The position numbers were made by a program, and so were the translations under genes. The notes beneath the pieces are model-generated. The model was not told the DNA's origin, searched no databases, and worked only from the letters and a program-made list of their open reading frames with translations. A stretch of DNA of 64,000 nucleotides, taken from the NCBI RefSeq assembly GCF_030440425.1, contig NZ_CP098023.1:2717501-2781500 (forward strand), in the 5' to 3' direction. Position 1 is the first letter of the stretch, and every line of letters begins with the position of its first letter. This document shows, in pieces, positions 62,345 through 64,000 of this stretch. This DNA is from Microbulbifer sp. MI-G. GTDB taxonomy: Bacteria > Pseudomonadota > Gammaproteobacteria > Pseudomonadales > Cellvibrionaceae.

Positions 62345-62681
62345 TGGCTAATTCTCTCAAGAAAGTTAGCCTCCGAGAAATCCGGGGTGATTCACTGGCC
62401 TATGCCCTGGGTCTGTCACAGAAAACCATTGCGCATTACGAGGGTGGCAAACTAAGAGTGGTTTTCATCCTACTGCCGCAGCTGGCCAAGCTGCTCGCCG
62501 TCTCCATTGAAGACATCGTCGGCGAACCCAGCAAGACCACTAAAGGCAAGCGCGGCCCAACACCGCGACTACAGCGGCAAGTCGAACTGATCGGACAGCT
62601 GCCGCGCACGAAACAGAAATTTATGATGGAAATGCTTGATATCGTTATTCAGCAACAAGCTTCTTGAGTCGGAGAGTAAGG

Positions 62682-63116
62682 CTATTTTTTTGTAACATCA
62701 TCACCAGCTCCACACTCATCAATGCCGTTAGGTCCCTTTGAATACAGATCAAATTTTTTACTATTTATTCCACATTTGGAAGGATATCTGTAGATCAACG
62801 GATTACCCCATTGATCTATGTTTTTCATTTTCCCACCTAGATAAGGACCGTTCCAATTTTTGTGCTGAAGCTCGTTTGCATAAAGCACCCTGAAACCAAT
62901 TTCATTTGATGGGTAAGAGCCAACATCCTGAAAAACCATATTAAGAGCTTCATCATATATAGATAGATCAATTAATTGTGCATCCCTTTTCCCAAGAGCC
63001 ATTTCATCTTGAGAATCCAAATTCAGCATGACAATCCCCACTATGAATATCAGCCCAAGCGAAAGAATGATAGGGTTTCTATACCAAGATTTGGATTCAT
63101 TCATTTGTGAAAGCAT
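62682..63116 (-). CDS. GspG-like pseudopilin-domain protein, probable toxin immunity
   Basis: The product is 144 residues: one N-terminal membrane helix (about 14-31) and a domain like the C-terminal part of type II secretion major pseudopilins (WNGPYLGGK, QWGNPLIYRYP, FDLYSKGPNG, GAGDD, the calcium-binding end). It lacks the prepilin peptidase site and the long hydrophobic pilin helix. It overlaps the end of the RHS-type toxin gene by 20 nt (or 8 nt if ATG 63104 is used), the usual place for a polymorphic-toxin immunity gene. GAGAGAG lies upstream of ATG 63116. The immunity role is inferred from position. Confidence 0.7.
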   Translation of the reverse strand: MLSQMNESKSWYRNPIILSLGLIFIVGIVMLNLDSQDEMALGKRDAQLIDLSIYDEALNMVFQDVGSYPSNEIGFRVLYANELQHKNWNGPYLGGKMKNIDQWGNPLIYRYPSKCGINSKKFDLYSKGPNGIDECGAGDDVTKK

Positions 63117-64000
63117 TATATATATCTCTCTCTAAAGTCCCTCGTAATCCTCCAAGCTTAATATGTCTATCCAACTTATAAATTTCTTGATGCCTTGATG
63201 ACATCACACCAAACCTTGCCAGAAAACCTGTGTGAGCATTAATGTATCCGGGGTCATTGAAGTGTAAGACTTCGTGGTAGGCTGTGCTCAAGAAGTCAGT
63301 AGCTGAACGTCCAGTCTGAAGATATTGTTTTGACACAAGTATATTGTCATCGCAACCGAATAAACCACAGCTAATACCAGCTAATCTGCCGTTCAGCTCG
63401 CTGGAATCGACTACTGTAAAACCAGGAACCTCCAAGTCTGACACTTCATCAATGACACTAAGAGCTTTCTCAAAAGAAGCGAGGTTTTTGTCAAAGTTTT
63501 TCTGCTTTTGCTCTTCAGATAAACCCTCTAACTCCGAATCCACATCACCAGTATTTTTTGCTAGCTTAGATAAACCACCAACGACAATTGATTGAAAAGC
63601 CGCCGTAGCCGCCCCATTTGCGAACTTGCCACCGGTGGCCTCCGAAACCAACCCAGAAACTACCATCTTCACAGCTATATGAGTATCTTGTCCAAAACCA
63701 CCACCGACTCCTGCAGAGATGAAGCCGTGAGCAAACTTTCCTCCGCCCAGCTTTGCTAATACCCCTCCAGTTACTCCACGGATTGCAATATTGGTCGGAC
63801 TCCACCCCCCAGGCATGGCGGAGAAGGCCGCCGCAGAAACCCCTGCAAGCAAACCATTACGGAAAGCTAATCCTATATCCCCTGTTACCTGGTACGTCTG
63901 ATTCGCATTATACATGGCGAGTGCAGCCGGACAACCGGGGCCGGAGACCACGCAGATTGCAATCTGGGCGACTGTATTTAACAGCGGCTTTCCAGCTAAA
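63097..64000 (-). CDS. C-terminal end of an RHS-type polymorphic toxin (5' part outside window)
   Basis: The frame is open to the window edge; a GTG at 63951 is internal, not a start. The N-terminal visible part (LAGKPLLNTVAQIAIC, LAMYNANQTYQVTGDIGLAF, AAFSAMPGGW, GGGKFAHGFISAGVGGGFGQ) is the conserved Gly/Ala-rich region that follows RHS cores. The last ~150 residues are the variable toxin domain, with a zinc-peptidase-like HEXXH motif (YHEVLHFND) and later His residues (SSRHQEIYKLDRHIK) that could supply the third ligand. Toxic metallopeptidase activity is inferred from the motif. Confidence 0.82.
   Translation of the reverse strand, partial: LAGKPLLNTVAQIAICVVSGPGCPAALAMYNANQTYQVTGDIGLAFRNGLLAGVSAAAFSAMPGGWSPTNIAIRGVTGGVLAKLGGGKFAHGFISAGVGGGFGQDTHIAVKMVVSGLVSEATGGKFANGAATAAFQSIVVGGLSKLAKNTGDVDSELEGLSEEQKQKNFDKNLASFEKALSVIDEVSDLEVPGFTVVDSSELNGRLAGISCGLFGCDDNILVSKQYLQTGRSATDFLSTAYHEVLHFNDPGYINAHTGFLARFGVMSSRHQEIYKLDRHIKLGGLRGTLERDIYNAFTNE

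Larger units (their letters stand above)
61091..62393 (-). mobile_element. IS3-family insertion sequence, 1,303 bp, with ACT target duplication
   Basis: Ends GAATCACCCCG (left) and the complementary CGGGGTGATTC (right), with further matching TCGGAGGC, form the inverted repeats. ACT at 61088-61090 and 62394-62396 is the 3-bp target duplication. The element carries orfA and orfB on the minus strand and looks recent. Confidence 0.93.
61011..62667 (+). pseudogene. XRE-family regulator gene split by an IS3 element
   Basis: Bases 61011-61090 encode MAPHDKAFYEAMGKRIATFR and KAQRIT; bases 62397-62667 encode AYALGLSQKTIAHYEGGKLR through to the end (MLDIVIQQQAS). Removing the IS and one copy of the ACT duplication joins them in frame as 117 codons including the stop (116 residues): an HTH_3 DNA-binding domain plus a C-terminal helical tail. 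GGGAG precedes the ATG by six bases. The gene was intact until the insertion. It could be the regulator or antitoxin-like partner of something lost nearby. Confidence 0.9.

Overview
The window is about 64 kb of a high-GC gammaproteobacterial chromosome. Gene content (vibriolysin-type protease, large TPR/ExbBD envelope operon, giant DUF11 surface protein, CysI with DUF934, NfuA, MetH) fits a marine Cellvibrionales-type organism such as Microbulbifer. That is an inference from gene families, not from a database match. No rRNA, tRNA or CRISPR array was seen.

Region 1 (1-10 kb) is a set of minus-strand secreted or envelope genes. It starts with the N-terminal part of a giant beta-helix protein that runs off the left edge and holds more than four near-identical 813-bp tandem repeats. 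Then come a ferric-reductase-like membrane protein, a lipoprotein fusing a ChrB-like domain to a rhodanese, and an M4 metalloprotease. Region 2 (10-40 kb) is the centrepiece. Nine tightly packed minus-strand genes (39895 to 29970) encode a periplasmic protein, three TPR proteins (two of them lipoproteins), a small exported protein, one TolQ/ExbB, two TolR/ExbD and one TonB-like AgmX/PglI protein. They are followed on the same strand by a ~4,340-residue DUF11 repeat protein (split by a one-base frameshift) and a 1,731-residue protein with three OmpA domains and a C-terminal barrel. The parts list resembles the Agl-Glt gliding/trafficking machine of Myxococcus. I propose a proton-driven envelope machine that assembles, holds or moves the giant surface fibre. 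A decayed duplicate of the barrel end lies just downstream.

Region 3 (40-43 kb) is an insertion-sequence graveyard: an IS1380 element with a broken transposase, an IS5-family remnant, and a second IS1380 right end, enclosing one AT-rich secreted-protein gene. Region 4 (43.3-53.6 kb) is housekeeping: nfuA, a DJ-1/PfpI-family protein, a CurA-like oxidoreductase, metH with a DUF2970 gene, a 38-residue membrane microprotein, a siroheme sulfite/nitrite reductase with DUF934, and a small csrA paralogue. Sulfur, methionine and Fe-S functions dominate.

Region 5 (53.6-64 kb) is accessory DNA. It has a palindromic intergenic element, a complete 808-bp IS5-family insertion, and an AT-rich island. The island carries a membrane-anchored XRE regulator and a mipA-DUF3019-rstA/rstB-like operon with a readable promoter and tandem response-regulator sites. 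After that come IS3 and IS256 remnants, and an XRE gene cleanly split by a 1,303-bp IS3-family element with a 3-bp target duplication. The right edge holds the C-terminal end of an RHS-type polymorphic toxin with an HEXXH motif, overlapped by a GspG-like probable immunity gene.
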